The notes under the pieces were generated by a model. The model ran no database searches and had not been told where the DNA came from. It was given only the letters and a program-made list of their open reading frames with translations. A program made the position numbers and the translations under genes. This document shows, one piece after another, positions 62,370 through 64,000 of a DNA stretch of 64,000 nt. The stretch covers positions 20,583,650 to 20,647,649 of the forward strand of contig NC_079887.1 in assembly GCF_029227915.1 (NCBI RefSeq). Reading direction: 5' to 3'. Source of the stretch: Hydractinia symbiolongicarpus (taxonomy: Eukaryota; Cnidaria; Hydrozoa; Anthoathecata; Hydractiniidae). How positions within the stretch are numbered: position 1 is the stretch's first letter; every line of letters starts with the position of its first letter.

Positions 62370-64000
62370 CAGTATTCTCTGGTTAGTTTTTAAATGAAAA
62401 GTTTGTTATACAGTATTCTCTGGTTAGTTTTTAAATGAAAAGTTTGTTAAATAGTATTCTCTGGTTAGTTTTTAAATGAAAAGTTTGTTATACAGTATTC
62501 TCTGGTTAGTTTTTAAATGAAAAGTTTGTTATATAGTATTCTCTGGTTAGTTTTTAAATGAAAAGTTTGTTAAATAGTATTCTCTGGTTAGTTTTTAAAT
62601 GAAAAGTTTGTTATACAGTATTCTCTGGTTAGTTTTTAAATGAAAAGTTTGTTATATAGTATTCTCTGGTTAGTTTTTAAATGAAGAGTTTGTTATACAG
62701 TATTCTCTGGTTAGTTTTTAAATGAAAAGTTTGTTATATAGTATTCTCTGGTTAGTTTTTAAATGAAAAGTTTGTTAAATAGTATTCTCTGGTTAGTTTT
62801 TAAATGAAAAGTTTGTTATACAGTATTCTCTGGTTAGTTTTTAAATGAAATGTTTGTTATACAGTATTCTCTGGTTAGTTTTTAAATGAAGAGTTTGTTA
62901 TACAGTATTCTCTGGTTAGTTTTTAAATGAAATGTTTGTTATACAGTATTCTCTGGTTAGTTTTTAAATGAAGAGTTTGTTATACAGTACTCTCTGGTTA
63001 GTTTTTAAATGAAAAGTTTGTTATACAGTATTCTCTGGTTAGTTTTTAAATGAAATGTTTGTTATACAGTATTCTCTGGTTAGTTTTTAAATGAAAAGTT
63101 TGTTATATAGTATTCTCTGGTTAGTTTTTAAATGAAAAGTTTGTTATACAGTATTCTCTGGTTAGTTTTTAAATGAAAAGTTTGTTAAATAGTATTCTGG
63201 TTAGTTTTTAAATGAAAAGTTTGTTATACAGTATTCTCTGGTTAGTTTTTAAATGAAAAGTTTGTTATATAGTATTCTCTGGTTAGTTTTTAAATGAAGA
63301 GTTTGTTATACAGTATTCTCTGGTTAGTTTTTAAATGAAAAGTTTGTTATATAGTATTCTCTGGTTAGTTTTTAAATGAAGAGTTTGTTATACAGTATTC
63401 TCTGGTTAGTTTTTAAATGAAAAGTTTGTTATATAGTATTCTCTGGTTAGTTTTTAAATGAAGAGTTTGTTATACAGTATTCTCTGGTTAGTTTTTAAAT
63501 GAAAAGTTTGTTATATAGTATTCTCTGGTTAGTTTTTAAATGAAGAGTTTGTTATACAGTATTCTCTGGTTAGTTTTTAAATGAAAAGTTTGTTATATAG
63601 TATTCTCTGGTTAGTTTTTAAATGAAAAGTTTGTTAAATAGTATTCTCTGGTTAGTTTTTAAATGAAAAGTTTGTTATACAGTATTCTCTGGTTAGTTTT
63701 TAAATGAAAAGTTTGTTATACAGTATTCTCTGGTTAGTTTTTAAATGAAATGTTTGTTATACAGTATTCTCTGGTTAGTTTTTAAATGAAAAGTTTGTTA
63801 TATAGTATTCTCTGGTTAGTTTTTAAATGAAAAGTTTGTTATACAGTATTCTCTGGTTAGTTTTTAAATGAAAAGTTTGTTAAATAGTATTCTGGTTAGT
63901 TTTTAAATGAAAAGTTTGTTATACAGTATTCTCTGGTTAGTTTTTAAATGAAAAGTTTGTTATATAGTATTCTCTGGTTAGTTTTTAAATGAAGAGTTTG
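62370..64000 (+). repeat. 41-bp minisatellite, about 40 units, running off the right edge
   Basis: The unit is CAGTATTCTCTGGTTAGTTT plus a 21-base tail (TTAAATGAAAAG...). Unit variants differ at the linker (CAG, TAG or AATAG) and at GAAAAG/GAAGAG/GAAATG. Two units lack CT, at about 63190 and 63888, about 698 bp (17 units) apart. They are embedded in the same order of variants, which indicates a higher-order duplication. It probably lies in an upstream intron or flank of the tail gene. Confidence 0.95.

Overview
The window is AT-rich (roughly two thirds A+T), with multi-exon genes bounded by clean GT-AG introns, large introns, minisatellites and BEL/Pao LTR retrotransposons. The two recognisable host genes belong to animal families (TRAF and AUTS2/fibrosin). 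Divergent but orthologue-like proteins, low GC and recurrent short CCCCAGG-ended repeats fit an early-branching invertebrate, most likely a cnidarian. The class cannot be fixed from this window, and no rRNA, tRNA, CRISPR or operon-like feature was seen.

Left part, 1-22.2 kb. A four-exon plus-strand gene (coding 3122-22190, 440 aa) encodes a TRAF-type signalling adaptor: RING-like region, TRAF zinc fingers, coiled coil, TRAF-C/MATH domain. Its first coding intron is 16.8 kb and splits the RING-like region. That intron is filled by the most unusual structure in the window, a 15.65-kb composite at 4050-19699. Two about 99% identical BEL/Pao polyproteins lie head to head in opposite orientation. 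Each keeps only its outer (3') LTR, and the centre is an array of about 19 copies of a 148-bp repeat. A 5-bp direct duplication (TTATG) flanks the whole composite, as if both elements integrated as one unit with inverted LTRs.

Middle, 22.2-46.5 kb. Downstream of the TRAF gene lie a decayed reverse-transcriptase fragment (about 24.4-25.3 kb, plus) and a decayed BEL/Pao pol (about 25.8-27.6 kb, minus). Then comes a ten-exon minus-strand gene (coding 46444 down to 29786, 760 aa), which I identify as an AUTS2/FBRS/FBRSL1-family homologue. The evidence is an N-terminal acidic DEDVIDDF block, a His-Gln repeat followed by a Pro-rich segment, and a MHVQIAHFIQTQQK motif, all in family order. All ten exons join in phase. 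Coding intron 1 is 11.1 kb.

Right part, 46.5-64 kb. A gene-poor stretch carries a third, decayed BEL/Pao integrase fragment (about 55.7-56.7 kb, minus). The last six exons of another minus-strand gene follow (62034 down to 59289). They encode an acidic, Pro/Ser-rich, probably cytoplasmic tail ending in -GYLV, a possible PDZ ligand. The gene continues upstream beyond the window. From 62370 to the right edge runs a 41-bp minisatellite (about 40 units) with a higher-order duplication, probably in an upstream intron or flank of that gene. The three host genes show no functional link to each other. The shared theme is repeated, independent BEL/Pao colonisation of introns and intergenic DNA.
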